In this document: positions 12,018 through 22,477 of the stretch, piece after piece
Numbering within the stretch: the first letter of the stretch is position 1
Layout: the number at the start of each line of letters is the position of its first letter
NCBI GenBank assembly: GCA_937127445.1
Contig: CAKZLY010000014.1
Location: 191,001-255,000 of the forward strand
DNA length: 64,000 nucleotides
Origin: Eximiradius sp.
GTDB lineage: Bacteria > Bacteroidota > Ignavibacteria > Kapaibacteriales > UBA2268
Reading direction: 5' to 3'
Program-made: the position numbers and the translations under genes
The notes under the pieces: generated by a model
What the model saw: the letters and a program-made list of their open reading frames with translations, nothing else
Database searches by the model: none
Told to the model about the DNA's origin: nothing

Positions 12018-12449
12018 ATGTTATCACCAAAGAGAATAAGATATCGTAAAGCACAACGCGGCGTAATGCGAGGTAACTCCAACCGTGGCCATCTGGTTGC
12101 TTTCGGCTCCTATGGCTTGAAAGCATTAGAAGAACACTGGATTACCAATCGTCAAATCGAAGCCGCTCGTATTGCAATCAATAGATATCTAAAACGCGAT
12201 GGTAAAGTTTGGATTCGAATCTTCCCGGATAAACCATATACCAAAAAACCTGCCGAAACTCGTCAAGGTAGCGGTAAAGGTAGCCCGGAAGGTTGGGTGG
12301 CTGCTGTTCGCCCCGGCAGAATCCTGTTCGAAGTCGATGGCGTTTCTCGCGAAGCTGCCCAAGAAGCTCTCAGACTTGCATCGCATAAGTTACCAATTAA
12401 AACGAAATTTGTAACACGTATAGATTTGGCTTATAATGAAACCACGTAA
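12018..12449 (+). CDS. rplP: 50S ribosomal protein L16
   Basis: [38 protein letters not shown]. Confidence 0.98.
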   Translation: MLSPKRIRYRKAQRGVMRGNSNRGHLVAFGSYGLKALEEHWITNRQIEAARIAINRYLKRDGKVWIRIFPDKPYTKKPAETRQGSGKGSPEGWVAAVRPGRILFEVDGVSREAAQEALRLASHKLPIKTKFVTRIDLAYNETT

Positions 12450-12642
12450 AGCAAAAGATCTGAGGGAGCTAACCGATAGCGAACTTGAGCGTTTGCTCCA
12501 AGAGTCGCAGGAAACTCTTGTTAAACAAAGATTCCAGCACTCTCTTAAGCAGTTGCAAGATACGGCTTATCTTAAAATCCTTCGCAAAGATATCGCCCGT
12601 ATCAATACTATTTTAACTGAACGTCGTAATGCCAAAATTTAA
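12436..12642 (+). CDS. rpmC: 50S ribosomal protein L29
   Basis: [31 protein letters not shown]; start overlaps rplP end by 14 nt. Confidence 0.95.
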   Translation: MKPRKAKDLRELTDSELERLLQESQETLVKQRFQHSLKQLQDTAYLKILRKDIARINTILTERRNAKI

Positions 12643-12652
12643 AGGATAAGCA

Positions 12653-12934
12653 ATGGAAATTCAGACTGTTGAACAAAAAGTAACTAAATCGCGTAAGAGA
12701 ATTCTTACCGGCAAAGTAGTCTCCGACAAACCGGAAAAATCTATCGTTGTGATGGTTGAACGCCAGGTTGCTCATCCGATTTATAAAAAGTATTTTAAAC
12801 GCTCTAAAAAATATATGGCACACGACGAAAATAACGAAGCGCACGTAGGCGATACTGTCCGCATTATCGAAGAGCGCCCACTGAGCGCTCGCAAAAGATG
12901 GAGATTACTTAAAATTGTTGAGCGTGCTAAGTAA
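12653..12934 (+). CDS. rpsQ: 30S ribosomal protein S17
   Basis: [46 protein letters not shown]. Confidence 0.97.
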   Translation: MEIQTVEQKVTKSRKRILTGKVVSDKPEKSIVVMVERQVAHPIYKKYFKRSKKYMAHDENNEAHVGDTVRIIEERPLSARKRWRLLKIVERAK

Positions 12935-12951
12935 TTAAAGGGTTATAAACT

Positions 12952-13320
12952 ATGATTCAAGAAGAAACAAATTTGACGGTAGCTGATAACTCCGGTGCTA
13001 AAAAAATTCGCTGCATTAGAGTGCTCGGCGGCCACGGCAAAAAATATGCAACAGTTGGCGACCTCGTTGTCGTCTCCGTCAAAGCAGCTATCCCCGGTGC
13101 TCCCGTCAAAAAAGGTAGCGTTCATAAAGCTGTTATCGTTCGTACTGCTAAAGAAATTCGTCGCAAAGATGGCTCCTGCATCAGATTCGACGATAACGCA
13201 GCCGTTATCCTGAACGATAAAGGCGAACCTCGTGGAACTCGTATTTTCGGTCCTGTTGCCCGCGAGCTTCGTGAAAAAAATTATATGAAAATTGTTTCAC
13301 TCGCTCCGGAAGTATTATAA
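12952..13320 (+). CDS. rplN: 50S ribosomal protein L14
   Basis: [27 protein letters not shown]; 122 aa. Confidence 0.98.
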   Translation: MIQEETNLTVADNSGAKKIRCIRVLGGHGKKYATVGDLVVVSVKAAIPGAPVKKGSVHKAVIVRTAKEIRRKDGSCIRFDDNAAVILNDKGEPRGTRIFGPVARELREKNYMKIVSLAPEVL

Positions 13321-13330
13321 GGTGACTACT

Positions 13331-13654
13331 ATGGCTAAACTTAAAATTAAAAAAGGCGATACCGTTCAAGTTATTGCTGGCGACGACAAAGGTAAAATCG
13401 GCAGAGTACTAGAAGTTTACCCAAAAACTATGAAAATTTTGGTCGAACAAGTTAACGTTCATAAAAAACATACTCGCCCAAACCAGCAATACCCTAATGG
13501 CGGTATTATCTCTAAAGAATTGCCTATTCATTACTCTAACGTAATGATCCTCGATTCCGATAAAAAGCCAACTCGTATTGGTATCCGCCACGAAATTAAA
13601 GGCGGTAGCAAACAAACAATTCGCTTTGCTCGTACTAATAATAAAGATTTATAA
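13331..13654 (+). CDS. rplX: 50S ribosomal protein L24 (ATG at 13331)
   Basis: MAKLKIKKGDTVQVIAGDDKGKIGRVLEVYPKTMKILVEQVNVHKKHTRP. Confidence 0.97.
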   Translation: MAKLKIKKGDTVQVIAGDDKGKIGRVLEVYPKTMKILVEQVNVHKKHTRPNQQYPNGGIISKELPIHYSNVMILDSDKKPTRIGIRHEIKGGSKQTIRFARTNNKDL

Positions 13655-13675
13655 TATTAGGCAGTAATAGATATT

Positions 13676-14338
13676 ATGGCAACTAAAACAACTAAAAAAC
13701 CAGCAGCACCTGCAAAACCCGGCGTAAGCAAACGCGGAGACTTCCCCTTCGAAGGTAAACGCCTCGAAGAAGTTCAGGACAAACAAATTCCAACTCCACG
13801 TCTGTTTACCTTCTACAAAGAACACGTTGTGCCTGCATTGATGAAAAAATTTAACTATAAGTCAATTATGCAGGTGCCTCGTCTCGAAAAAATTTGCCTC
13901 AATATGGGGATAGGCGACGCTGTTCAAGATTTGAAACTTTTGCAAAGTGCTATGAACGAACTCGAACTTATCTCGGGCCAACGCCCTGTGGTAAGACGAG
14001 CTAAAAAAGCTATTTCGAACTTTAAACTACGCGCCGGTATGCCTATCGGTGTCTCCGTTACGCTAAGAAGAGCAAGAATGTATGAATTCCTCGACAGATT
14101 CATCAATATTGCTGCACCACGTATTCGCGATTTTCGTGGTTTTAGCGAAAAAGGGTTCGACGGACGCGGAAACTACTCGCTCGGTATCAAAGAGCAAATC
14201 ATTTTCCCCGAAATCGACGTAGATAAAGTTTCGAAAATCGGTGGGCTCGATATTACTTTCGTAATGAGTTCACACTCCGACGAAGAGTCGTATGCATTAC
14301 TACAAGAATTTGGTTTTCCATTCCGTAAAAAAGATTGA
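13676..14338 (+). CDS. rplE: 50S ribosomal protein L5 with N-terminal extension
   Basis: Core [39 protein letters not shown] preceded by about 40 residues ([42 protein letters not shown]). Confidence 0.96.
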   Translation: MATKTTKKPAAPAKPGVSKRGDFPFEGKRLEEVQDKQIPTPRLFTFYKEHVVPALMKKFNYKSIMQVPRLEKICLNMGIGDAVQDLKLLQSAMNELELISGQRPVVRRAKKAISNFKLRAGMPIGVSVTLRRARMYEFLDRFINIAAPRIRDFRGFSEKGFDGRGNYSLGIKEQIIFPEIDVDKVSKIGGLDITFVMSSHSDEESYALLQEFGFPFRKKD

Positions 14339-14347
14339 GAATGAACT

Positions 14348-14617
14348 ATGTCTAAAGTAAGTGTAAAAATGCGCAACGAAAAAAGACGCAGATTGGTAGA
14401 AAAATATCAAGCTAAACGCGAGGCTCTCAAAGCAGCCGGCGATTGGGAAGGCTTGCAGAAATTGCCCCGTAATAGCTCCCCTACACGTCTGCGCAACCGT
14501 TGTTCCATCAGCGGACGTGGTCGCGGCGTCTACCGTAAATTCGGTCTCTGCCGCAATATGTTCCGTCAATTAGCTCTGGAAGGAAAAATTCCAGGTATTC
14601 GTAAGGCCAGTTGGTGA
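14348..14617 (+). CDS. rpsN: 30S ribosomal protein S14 (Zn-less type)
   Basis: 89 aa, [21 protein letters not shown]...[51 protein letters not shown]; no CxxC zinc knuckles. Confidence 0.97.
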   Translation: MSKVSVKMRNEKRRRLVEKYQAKREALKAAGDWEGLQKLPRNSSPTRLRNRCSISGRGRGVYRKFGLCRNMFRQLALEGKIPGIRKASW

Positions 14618-14636
14618 TATTAATATGGTAGGAATT

Positions 14637-15032
14637 ATGCCAGTAACAGATCAAATATCTGATTTTTTAACACGCATTCGTAATGCCGGCCGCGCTGGTC
14701 ATAAAACAGTTACAGCACCGGCTTCGAAGCTGAAAATTGCTATAGCCCGTATCCTCAAAGATCAAGGCTTTATAGCAGACTATGCAATTATCGAGGACAA
14801 AGTACAAAATCAAATAAAAGTTACTTTGAAGTATTATAATCGCGAACCTGCTATTCGCGAAATGAAACGTATCAGCAAACCCGGACGCCGTATCTATGTG
14901 TCGGTCGATAATTTGCCACGCATCAAAAACGGTCTCGGTATTGCTATTATTTCGACTTCCAAAGGTGTTCTCACCGATAAAGATGCGAAAAAATTTAACG
15001 TTGGCGGCGAATTCATTTGTTCAATTTGGTAA
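14637..15032 (+). CDS. rpsH: 30S ribosomal protein S8
   Basis: MPVTDQISDFLTRIRNAGRAGHKTVTAPASKLKIAIARILKDQGFI; ATG at 14637 favoured over 14625. Confidence 0.96.
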   Translation: MPVTDQISDFLTRIRNAGRAGHKTVTAPASKLKIAIARILKDQGFIADYAIIEDKVQNQIKVTLKYYNREPAIREMKRISKPGRRIYVSVDNLPRIKNGLGIAIISTSKGVLTDKDAKKFNVGGEFICSIW

Positions 15033-15054
15033 TCTAATTTAAGGAGAGCCTGTC

Positions 15055-15594
15055 GTGTCCAGAATTGGTAAAAAACCTATACAAATACCTGACAAAGTTC
15101 AGGTCAAAATCGAAGATAGACTTCTTACAGCTAAAGGTCCAAAAGGCGAGCTTTCTTTTAGATTGCCCGAAGGTATTGATTATTCCTTGGATAACAATAC
15201 CCTTACTTTCAGCCGCCAAAACGACCTTAAACACATCCGTGCGCTCCACGGGCTCACTCGTGCAGAAGTCTATAACCGTATCGTCGGAATTTCCGAAGGG
15301 TTTACCCGCACTCTGCTTATCGAAGGCGTCGGCTACAAAGTTGAAATGAGAGGTAAAAACCTGCTCCTCTCTATGGGCTACTCTCATCCAATTTTGTTCA
15401 TCCCGCCCGATAATGTTACTATCGAAGCTCCAAACCCAACTACTATCAAGATTTCAAGTATCGACAAAAATACTTTGGGTCTTGTTGCTGCGAAAATTCG
15501 CTCCATTCGTCCACCTGAGCCATACAAAGGCAAAGGTATTCGCTACGAAGGCGAATATATCCGCCGCAAAGCTGGTAAAGCTTCTGCTAAATAA
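15055..15594 (+). CDS. rplF: 50S ribosomal protein L6 (GTG start)
   Basis: MSRIGKKPIQIPDKVQVKIEDRLLTAKGPKGELSF...KGKGIRYEGEYIRRKAGK. Confidence 0.98.
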   Translation: MSRIGKKPIQIPDKVQVKIEDRLLTAKGPKGELSFRLPEGIDYSLDNNTLTFSRQNDLKHIRALHGLTRAEVYNRIVGISEGFTRTLLIEGVGYKVEMRGKNLLLSMGYSHPILFIPPDNVTIEAPNPTTIKISSIDKNTLGLVAAKIRSIRPPEPYKGKGIRYEGEYIRRKAGKASAK

Positions 15595-15633
15595 TGTTGT
15601 GTAATGTTACAATGTTTGTTTTAAGAGTTTAAA

Positions 15634-16005
15634 ATGAGAAAACAAAGAATAAAGCAAGAAAGAAAAATCCGTCGTAAATTGCGTATACGTAAAAAGGTTC
15701 ACGGAACCGCCGAACGCCCTCGTTTGAGCATATTCCGTAGCCTTACTCATATCTATGCGCAACTCATCAACGACGACGAAGGTAAAACTCTGATTTCTGC
15801 ATCCTCTATTGATAAGGAAATTGCCCCACAAATCAAACCCGAGATGAAGAAATCAGAAGTTGCAAAATTTGTTGGTACAGAATTAGCCAAACGCGCTCTT
15901 GCTGCCGGTATCACAAAAGTTACTTTCGACCGCAATGGTTTTATCTACCACGGGCGTGTGAAAGCACTTGCAGATGGAGCTCGCGAAGGTGGTCTTATTT
16001 TTTAA
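15634..16005 (+). CDS. rplR: 50S ribosomal protein L18
   Basis: [41 protein letters not shown]...[24 protein letters not shown]. Confidence 0.97.
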   Translation: MRKQRIKQERKIRRKLRIRKKVHGTAERPRLSIFRSLTHIYAQLINDDEGKTLISASSIDKEIAPQIKPEMKKSEVAKFVGTELAKRALAAGITKVTFDRNGFIYHGRVKALADGAREGGLIF

Positions 16006-16035
16006 GATAAGTTCTAATAGAACTGAGGAGTAGAA

Positions 16036-16539
16036 GTGTCAAAGATTAAAGCATCAGAATTAGAATTAAGAGACAAATTAGTTTACGTCGGCAGAACCGC
16101 TAAGGTTGTTAAAGGCGGACGTCGTTTTAACTTCTCGGCAATTGTAGTTGTCGGCGATGGTAACGGTCATGTCGGCTATGGCTTGGGTAAAGCAAGCGAA
16201 GTAGTAGATGCAGTTACGAAAGCTACCGAAGCCGCTAAAAAAAATATTCGTAAAGTTCAATTGCAAGGAACTACCGTTCCTCACGAAGTAATTGGTAAAT
16301 TCGGAGCGGCTAAGGTGCTAATCCGCCCAGCTACACCTGGTACAGGCGTTATCGCCGCCGGCGGTGTACGTGCTATTTTGGAACTTGCTGGAGTTCAAGA
16401 CGTATTAACTAAAAGTCTCGGTTCGTCTAACCCTCACAACTCAATTAAAGCTACTCTCCAAGGCTTGCTTACTATGGAAAGTGCTGAGTCGGTCGCCGCT
16501 CGCCGCGGCATCCCAGTCGAAAAAGTTGTGCGCGGTTAG
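16036..16539 (+). CDS. rpsE: 30S ribosomal protein S5 (GTG start)
   Basis: [44 protein letters not shown]. Confidence 0.98.
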   Translation: MSKIKASELELRDKLVYVGRTAKVVKGGRRFNFSAIVVVGDGNGHVGYGLGKASEVVDAVTKATEAAKKNIRKVQLQGTTVPHEVIGKFGAAKVLIRPATPGTGVIAAGGVRAILELAGVQDVLTKSLGSSNPHNSIKATLQGLLTMESAESVAARRGIPVEKVVRG

Positions 16540-16590
16540 TTCGCTTTTTGCATTGGTTTAATATTAGCGCGTATTTTAAAGGTAGTTAAT

Positions 16591-16776
16591 ATGAAAAAAT
16601 TAAAAATTACTCAAACTCGCAGCATTATTAAGTGCTTGGAAAACCAAAAACGCACTATTAAGGCGCTCGGGTTGGGTCGTCCTAATTATTGCAACATTCT
16701 CCCTGACAACCCTCAAACTCGCGGGATGATTAATGTTGTTAAGCATTTAGTTAAAGTTGAAGAAGTTTCAGAATAA
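16591..16776 (+). CDS. rpmD: 50S ribosomal protein L30
   Basis: KKLKITQTRSIIKCLENQKRTIKALGLGRPNYCNILPDNPQTRGMINVVKHLVKVEEV. Confidence 0.95.
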   Translation: MKKLKITQTRSIIKCLENQKRTIKALGLGRPNYCNILPDNPQTRGMINVVKHLVKVEEVSE

Positions 16777-16787
16777 GAAGAAATAAA

Positions 16788-17246
16788 ATGAAACACATTG
16801 GTAACCTAAAAGCAGCCGAAGGCGCTAAACATAAAAAGAAACGCATTGGTCGCGGTCCCGGCTCCGGTCACGGTGGTACTGCTACCCGTGGGCACAAGGG
16901 ACAAAAATCAAGAAGCGGCGCCGTTATCCCTCGTTTCTTCGAAGGCGGGCAAATGCCTCTCAACAGACGCCTTCCTAAATTCGGCTTTACAAACAGATTT
17001 CGTGTCGAATATCAAGTCGTTAATGTTGGAACGCTCCAAAAATTAATCGATGATAATAAAATTTCGGGCCCTGTCAATTTCGATAATCTTCTGAAATTGG
17101 GCGTTATCTCGAAAAGCCGCGTTCCACTTAAAATATTAGGTAGTGGGGAACTTCACTCCTCTATCGAAGTCCACGCTCATGCTTTTTCTCAGTCTGCTAA
17201 AAATAAGATTGAAAATGCGGGAGGCAAGGCGGTAATCAATGGCTAA
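16788..17246 (+). CDS. rplO: 50S ribosomal protein L15
   Basis: KKRIGRGPGSGHGGTATRGHKGQKSRSG...RLPKFGFTN. Confidence 0.97.
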   Translation: MKHIGNLKAAEGAKHKKKRIGRGPGSGHGGTATRGHKGQKSRSGAVIPRFFEGGQMPLNRRLPKFGFTNRFRVEYQVVNVGTLQKLIDDNKISGPVNFDNLLKLGVISKSRVPLKILGSGELHSSIEVHAHAFSQSAKNKIENAGGKAVING

Positions 17247-18588
17247 CTTTGTTAAAACTATACAGAATATTTTCAAAATCGAAGAACTTCGTCAAAGAAT
17301 TCTATACACTCTGGGTATTTTGATTATTGTCCGGTTGGGTGCTCACATCACCCTCCCGGGCATAGATGTTCATGCTCTTGCTATTTCGAACCAAGACGCT
17401 GCATCGAATACCCTCTTCGGTCTCTTCGATTTGTTTGTCGGTGGTGCGTTCTCTAACGCTGCTATCTTTGCTTTGGGTATTATGCCCTACATTACCTCTT
17501 CGATTATCTTCCAGCTAGCAGGGGTTGTTATCCCGGAAATCCAAAAAATGCAAAAGGAAGGCGAAGAAGGTCGACGCAAAATTAATCAATATACCCGACT
17601 TGGTACAGTTGTTATCTCTGCTCTGCAAGGCTGGGGACTTAGCATTAAACTTGCTTACCAGCAAACTGCCGGCGGTGTGCCAGTTGTGCCAGATAGTGGA
17701 TTTCTCTTTACAATTTCGACGATTTTCTTACTTACTGCTGGCACGGTCTTTATGATGTGGTTGGGCGAACAAATTACCGAACGCGGTATCGGTAACGGTA
17801 TTTCGCTTATAATCTTCATCGGTATTATCGCACGTCTGCCTGCCTCGCTCTGGCAAGAATGGTTGCTTATTCAAGCTGGTTCAAGACATTGGCTCGTTGA
17901 ACTGGTTGTTATTACGCTACTTGTATTCATTATTGCCGCTGTTGTGTTGGTTACGCAAGGTGCTCGCAGAATCCCTGTTCAGTATGCTAAACGTCAGGTC
18001 GGACGCAAAGTTTATGGCGGAACTACCCAGTATATACCACTTCGCGTAAATACTGCAGGTGTGATGCCGATTATCTTTGCTCAGGCTCTTATGTTTATCC
18101 CAAATACTATACTTAGCTTTTTCCCCGAAAGTAAATTTATTATTACATTAGCTCAACTTTTCCACTATGATTCGTTTGTATATGCAATCCTTTATTTTAC
18201 ATTGATTGTTCTTTTCACTTACTTTTATACTGCAATTATCTTCAACCCGAAAGATATCGCAGATAATATGAAAAAACAAGGTGGATTTATCCCTGGAATT
18301 CGTCCCGGTCAACATACAGTTGAATATATTGACTCTATTTTGACAAGAATTACTCTTCCTGGCTCGATTTTCCTGGGATTAGTTGCAATCTTGCCAACAT
18401 TTGTTACTAACATTTTTAATCTAAGTATGGGTTTCGCACAATTCTTTGGCGGAACATCCTTGCTGATTGTTGTTGGCGTTGCTCTCGACACCTTGCAGCA
18501 AATCGAATCACACTTGCTAATGCGTCATTACGACGGATTTATGAAGAGCGGTAGAATTAGAGGAAGAGTTGGAACAGGCGGTTTCTAA
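17239..18588 (+). CDS. secY: Preprotein translocase subunit SecY
   Basis: RILYTLGILIIVRLGAHITLPGID...GIMPYITSSIIFQL...NGISLIIFIGI; 449 aa; overlaps rplO end by 8 nt. Confidence 0.98.
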   Translation: MANFVKTIQNIFKIEELRQRILYTLGILIIVRLGAHITLPGIDVHALAISNQDAASNTLFGLFDLFVGGAFSNAAIFALGIMPYITSSIIFQLAGVVIPEIQKMQKEGEEGRRKINQYTRLGTVVISALQGWGLSIKLAYQQTAGGVPVVPDSGFLFTISTIFLLTAGTVFMMWLGEQITERGIGNGISLIIFIGIIARLPASLWQEWLLIQAGSRHWLVELVVITLLVFIIAAVVLVTQGARRIPVQYAKRQVGRKVYGGTTQYIPLRVNTAGVMPIIFAQALMFIPNTILSFFPESKFIITLAQLFHYDSFVYAILYFTLIVLFTYFYTAIIFNPKDIADNMKKQGGFIPGIRPGQHTVEYIDSILTRITLPGSIFLGLVAILPTFVTNIFNLSMGFAQFFGGTSLLIVVGVALDTLQQIESHLLMRHYDGFMKSGRIRGRVGTGGF

Positions 18589-18590
18589 TA

Positions 18591-19409
18591 ATGAATAAAA
18601 AATTCAGCAACAATTATCAGGTGAGAGTAAAAATTAACTCCAAAGACGAGATTAGCAAAATTGAAAAAGCTTGCAGAGTTGTTGCTGATACTCTTAGTAC
18701 TTTGAAAAATTATGTGAAAGTCGGGGTAACTACAAAAGAGTTGGATGAAATCGCAGAAGATTGCATTCGCTCACGTAATGCCCGCCCCGCTTTCAAAGGT
18801 TATCAGCCGGACAAAAGCCTGATGCCATTCCCCGGCACAATTTGTGCCTCCGTTAATGAAGTGGTCGTTCATGGTATTCCGAGCGACTACAAATTAAAGG
18901 AAGGCGATATTATATCGATAGATTGTGGTGCCGAACTCGATGGCTTCTTTGGCGATAGTGCTGTTACTTATCCGGTCGGTAAAATAGAGCCTTCGGTTGA
19001 ACGTCTATTACAAGTTACCGAAGAATCTCTGTTCCTCGGTATCGATAATGCTATCGAAGGGCGAAAGGTCTATGACATATCAAGTGTTATCCAACAGCAT
19101 TGCGAAAAAAACGGCTATTCGCTTACTCGCGAGCTCGTTGGACACGGAATCGGGCGTAGGCTCCACGAAGAGCCACCAATCCCGAACTTTGTACCACCTT
19201 TGCTCTACCGCAATCGATACCCAAACGTTAAACTTATGAGCGGTATGGCTCTGGCTATCGAACCGATGGTTCATATGGGACGAAAAGAAATTGCTACTGC
19301 AAGCGATGGATGGACAATTGTTACTGCCGACGCAAAGCCAGCAGCTCATTTTGAACATACTGTAATTGTTGATAAAAATAAAGCAATTATACTAACTTTG
19401 AGAGATTAA
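18591..19409 (+). CDS. map: Methionine aminopeptidase type I
   Basis: [49 protein letters not shown]...[17 protein letters not shown]; after secY. Confidence 0.96.
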   Translation: MNKKFSNNYQVRVKINSKDEISKIEKACRVVADTLSTLKNYVKVGVTTKELDEIAEDCIRSRNARPAFKGYQPDKSLMPFPGTICASVNEVVVHGIPSDYKLKEGDIISIDCGAELDGFFGDSAVTYPVGKIEPSVERLLQVTEESLFLGIDNAIEGRKVYDISSVIQQHCEKNGYSLTRELVGHGIGRRLHEEPPIPNFVPPLLYRNRYPNVKLMSGMALAIEPMVHMGRKEIATASDGWTIVTADAKPAAHFEHTVIVDKNKAIILTLRD

Positions 19410-19416
19410 CAGGAAT

Positions 19417-19635
19417 ATGGGTAAACAAGATTTAATAAAAGTTGATGGTGTTATTGAGGAAACTTTGCCTAATACTCAATTTATTGTCCGTCTCGAAAAC
19501 GGTCATAAAGTGCTCGCTCATATTTCTGGCAAAATGAGAATGAACTTTATTAAAATTTTGCAAGGCGATAAGGTTACTGTTGAAATTTCTCCTTATGATT
19601 TGTCAAAAGGTAGAATTATTTACAGATATAAATAA
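19417..19635 (+). CDS. infA: Translation initiation factor IF-1
   Basis: [65 protein letters not shown]. Confidence 0.97.
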   Translation: MGKQDLIKVDGVIEETLPNTQFIVRLENGHKVLAHISGKMRMNFIKILQGDKVTVEISPYDLSKGRIIYRYK

Positions 19636-19656
19636 CAAAATATAGAGAGAGACAAA

Positions 19657-19773
19657 ATGAAAGTTACTGCATCAGTTAAAAAAAGAAATCCCGACGATAA
19701 AATCGTTAAAAGAAAAGGTCGGGTCTATATTATTAACAAAAAAAATCCACGTTTTAAACAAAGACAAGGTTAA
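19657..19773 (+). CDS. rpmJ: 50S ribosomal protein L36 (38 aa; absent from the supplied ORF track)
   Basis: Read directly: [38 protein letters not shown]; cysteine-free L36 form. Confidence 0.95.
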   Translation: MKVTASVKKRNPDDKIVKRKGRVYIINKKNPRFKQRQG

Positions 19774-19785
19774 TAGGAGGGAGAC

Positions 19786-20163
19786 GTGGCACGTATTGCA
19801 GGTATTGACTTACCAAAAAACAAAAGAGGTTTTATAGGTTTAACCTATATCTATGGTATTGGTCGAACAACCGCTGAAAAAATTCTACAAGAAGCGAACG
19901 TTGAACCAACTAAAAAAGTTAGCGAATGGACAGACGAAGAAGTTGCACGTCTTCGCCAGGTAATTGATAATTACAAAGTTGAAGGTGCGCTCCGCAGCGA
20001 AATCCAGATGAATATCAAACGTTTGATGGATATTGGCTGTTATCGTGGACTTCGCCACCGCCGTGGCTTGCCTGTTCGCGGTCAACGCACACGTACAAAC
20101 GCTCGTACACGCAAAGGTCGCAAAAAGACTGTCGCCGGTAAGAAAAAAGCAACTAAGAAATAA
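19786..20163 (+). CDS. rpsM: 30S ribosomal protein S13 (GTG start)
   Basis: [34 protein letters not shown]...[33 protein letters not shown] upstream. Confidence 0.98.
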   Translation: MARIAGIDLPKNKRGFIGLTYIYGIGRTTAEKILQEANVEPTKKVSEWTDEEVARLRQVIDNYKVEGALRSEIQMNIKRLMDIGCYRGLRHRRGLPVRGQRTRTNARTRKGRKKTVAGKKKATKK

Positions 20164-20207
20164 TTTGTTTTTGTTAACTATTGTTGAAATAAATACAGGT
20201 AGAATCT

Positions 20208-20588
20208 GTGGCTAAGAAAAGAATTAAGAAAAAGACCGTAACCGATATTCACGGCAAAGCTTTTATCCGTGCTACCTTTAACAATGTTCAGGTAACTATT
20301 GCGGATATGTACGGAAACTCGCTTTGCTGGTCCTCAGCTGGTAAAAACGGTTTCCGCGGCAGTAAGAAAAATACTCCTTATGCCGCGCAAGTCTCTGCTG
20401 AAAAAGCTGCTAAAGAAGCTTACGATATGGGATTACGCAAAGTTGACGTTATCGTCAAAGGTCCCGGCTCGGGTCGTGAAGCCGCAATTAGAGCGCTTAC
20501 TCAGGCTGGATTGGAAATTCATTCTATCATCGATAAAACTCCAATCCCCCATAATGGTTGCCGTCCACCTAAAAGAAGAAGAGTTTAA
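20208..20588 (+). CDS. rpsK: 30S ribosomal protein S11 (GTG start)
   Basis: [49 protein letters not shown]. Confidence 0.98.
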   Translation: MAKKRIKKKTVTDIHGKAFIRATFNNVQVTIADMYGNSLCWSSAGKNGFRGSKKNTPYAAQVSAEKAAKEAYDMGLRKVDVIVKGPGSGREAAIRALTQAGLEIHSIIDKTPIPHNGCRPPKRRRV

Positions 20589-20630
20589 TTTGTTTTTTTA
20601 TTTTGATTAACTAAATCTGGCGCTAAATTT

Positions 20631-21638
20631 ATGAATATTCAAATGCAAATGCCTGATAGAATTCAGATTGAAGAAACCTCCGATTTCCACGGTCGGTTCA
20701 TTCTTCAACCTCTTGAAATTGGTTATGGTGTTACTCTCGGTAATTCTCTCCGCAGAGTGCTTCTATCTTCCATTCCCGGTTCGGCTATTATTGGTGTTAA
20801 AATTAGCGATGTGCTTCACGAATTTCAAACTATTCCCGGCGTTACCGAAGACGTCTCCGAAATTATTCTGAACCTCAAAGAAGTTCGCTTCAAACTTCTT
20901 GATAAAAAATTAAACAGAATTTATTTCCAAGTTAATGGTCCGGGCGAATGGACTGCTAAAAATATCCAGGACGCTAACCCTCAAATCGAAGTTCTAAATC
21001 CTGAACATCATATCGCTACTCTTGCTGATGATGCTTCTTTCGATGTCGAGCTTCGCTTGGGCCGCGGCAAAGGATACGTCCCCGCCGAAGAACATCAAAT
21101 TGTTGATTTCCCAGTCGGTATGCTCCCAATTGACGCTATCTATACCCCTATTAAAAATGTTATTTTTAGCGTCGAACCTTACCGCGTCGGGCAAAGAACA
21201 GACTACGAAAGACTTGTCCTCGATGTTCGCACCGACGGTACTATCTCGGCTCGCGACGCAGTTCACTTCGCTGCTAAAATCATAAGCGACCATATGAAAT
21301 ACTTTATCAACTTCAACGCTGTCGAAGAAGAAATTCCTCAGGTCGAAACAGCAGAAGAAGAAGTTAAACTTGCTGAAAAAAACAAACTTCGCAAAATTCT
21401 TCTTACCCCTGTTGATGAACTTGAACTTTCTGTTCGCGCTCACAATTGCCTTAAAGCTGCTAATATTAAAACTTTGGGCGAACTTGTCCAACTACAAGAA
21501 TCAGAATTGCTTAAATTCCGTAACTTCGGTAGAAAGTCCCTTTCCGAACTTGCCGAAGTTGTTCGTCTCTGCGGATTAGAATTCGGTATGAATGTTGAAG
21601 AATATCTTAAAGAAGAACCTAAAAACGCTATTGATTAA
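20631..21638 (+). CDS. rpoA: DNA-directed RNA polymerase subunit alpha
   Basis: FHGRFILQPLEIGYGVTLGNSLRRVLLSSIPGSAI; C-terminal domain ELSVRAHNCLKAANIKTLGELVQ. Confidence 0.98.
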   Translation: MNIQMQMPDRIQIEETSDFHGRFILQPLEIGYGVTLGNSLRRVLLSSIPGSAIIGVKISDVLHEFQTIPGVTEDVSEIILNLKEVRFKLLDKKLNRIYFQVNGPGEWTAKNIQDANPQIEVLNPEHHIATLADDASFDVELRLGRGKGYVPAEEHQIVDFPVGMLPIDAIYTPIKNVIFSVEPYRVGQRTDYERLVLDVRTDGTISARDAVHFAAKIISDHMKYFINFNAVEEEIPQVETAEEEVKLAEKNKLRKILLTPVDELELSVRAHNCLKAANIKTLGELVQLQESELLKFRNFGRKSLSELAEVVRLCGLEFGMNVEEYLKEEPKNAID

Positions 21639-21669
21639 TTTTGATTATTGATTAATTTGAGATAGAAAA

Positions 21670-22404
21670 ATGAGACACCTTGTTAAAGGAAGAAAACTAA
21701 AGAGAACTGCAAGCCATCGCAAAGCCTTGCTTGCAAATCTTGCTACTTCACTTTTTGAACACAAAAAAATTACCACCACTCTGGCAAAAGCTAAAGAATT
21801 GCGTCCTTATGCTGAACATTTAATTACTAAGGCTCGCACTGCTCTTATGCGTGAGCGCCAGGGCTTGCTCCCAGAAGGTCATACAGTCGATGTTCACAAT
21901 CGTCGTATGGTTGCTCGCGTTATTCGCAAAAAAGCTGTGCTTCAGGAACTTTTCGATGCTATCGCTCCTGTTGTAGAAAGCAGAAATGGTGGCTATACCC
22001 GCATTATCAAACTTGGCACTCGTCGCGGTGATGCTGCTCGGCTTGCGGTGATTGAACTTGTCGATTGGTCTGCTCCGCAAGATGGTGCTTCCAGCACTAA
22101 ATCTAAGAAAAAAGCTGCTAAAAAAACTTCAAAACCAGCTTCCAAAAAAGCAGATGAAACTAAATCTGCGCCAAAAGAAGTTGTAGAAGAAAAAACTGCC
22201 AAAAAAGAAGCCGTTGATACAGAAGTAATCGAAAAAAATAATGCTCCCGTAGAAAGCACAACCGACACTCCTCATACTGCTGCAATCGAAGAACCAACCG
22301 CCGTTGCAGAAAAAACTCAAAACGAAGAACAAGTTCCCGAAAATCAAGAAGCATCTCAAAAATTATCTTTCGACGATACTGCCGAGCAAGAAGAACAAAA
22401 ATAA
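21670..22404 (+). CDS. rplQ: 50S ribosomal protein L17 with about 100-aa low-complexity C-terminal tail
   Basis: [55 protein letters not shown]; tail rich in Lys/Glu/Ala. Confidence 0.97.
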   Translation: MRHLVKGRKLKRTASHRKALLANLATSLFEHKKITTTLAKAKELRPYAEHLITKARTALMRERQGLLPEGHTVDVHNRRMVARVIRKKAVLQELFDAIAPVVESRNGGYTRIIKLGTRRGDAARLAVIELVDWSAPQDGASSTKSKKKAAKKTSKPASKKADETKSAPKEVVEEKTAKKEAVDTEVIEKNNAPVESTTDTPHTAAIEEPTAVAEKTQNEEQVPENQEASQKLSFDDTAEQEEQK

Positions 22405-22432
22405 TATATTTGTAACGCCATTATTTAACAAT

Positions 22433-22467
22433 AAAGCGTCCCAGTTTCGTAGGACGCTTTTATTTTT
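22433..22467. terminator. Rho-independent terminator between rplQ and the convergent moxR
   Basis: Perfect AAAGCGTCC / GGACGCTTT stem with 10-nt loop, then TATTTTTTT on + strand. Confidence 0.85.
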
Positions 22468-22477
22468 TTCAGAAATT

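Noticed and set aside
22129-22359. Phe/Ser-rich antisense ORFs opposite the rplQ tail
   Set aside because: Mirror of the Lys/Glu-rich low-complexity tail, not independent coding.
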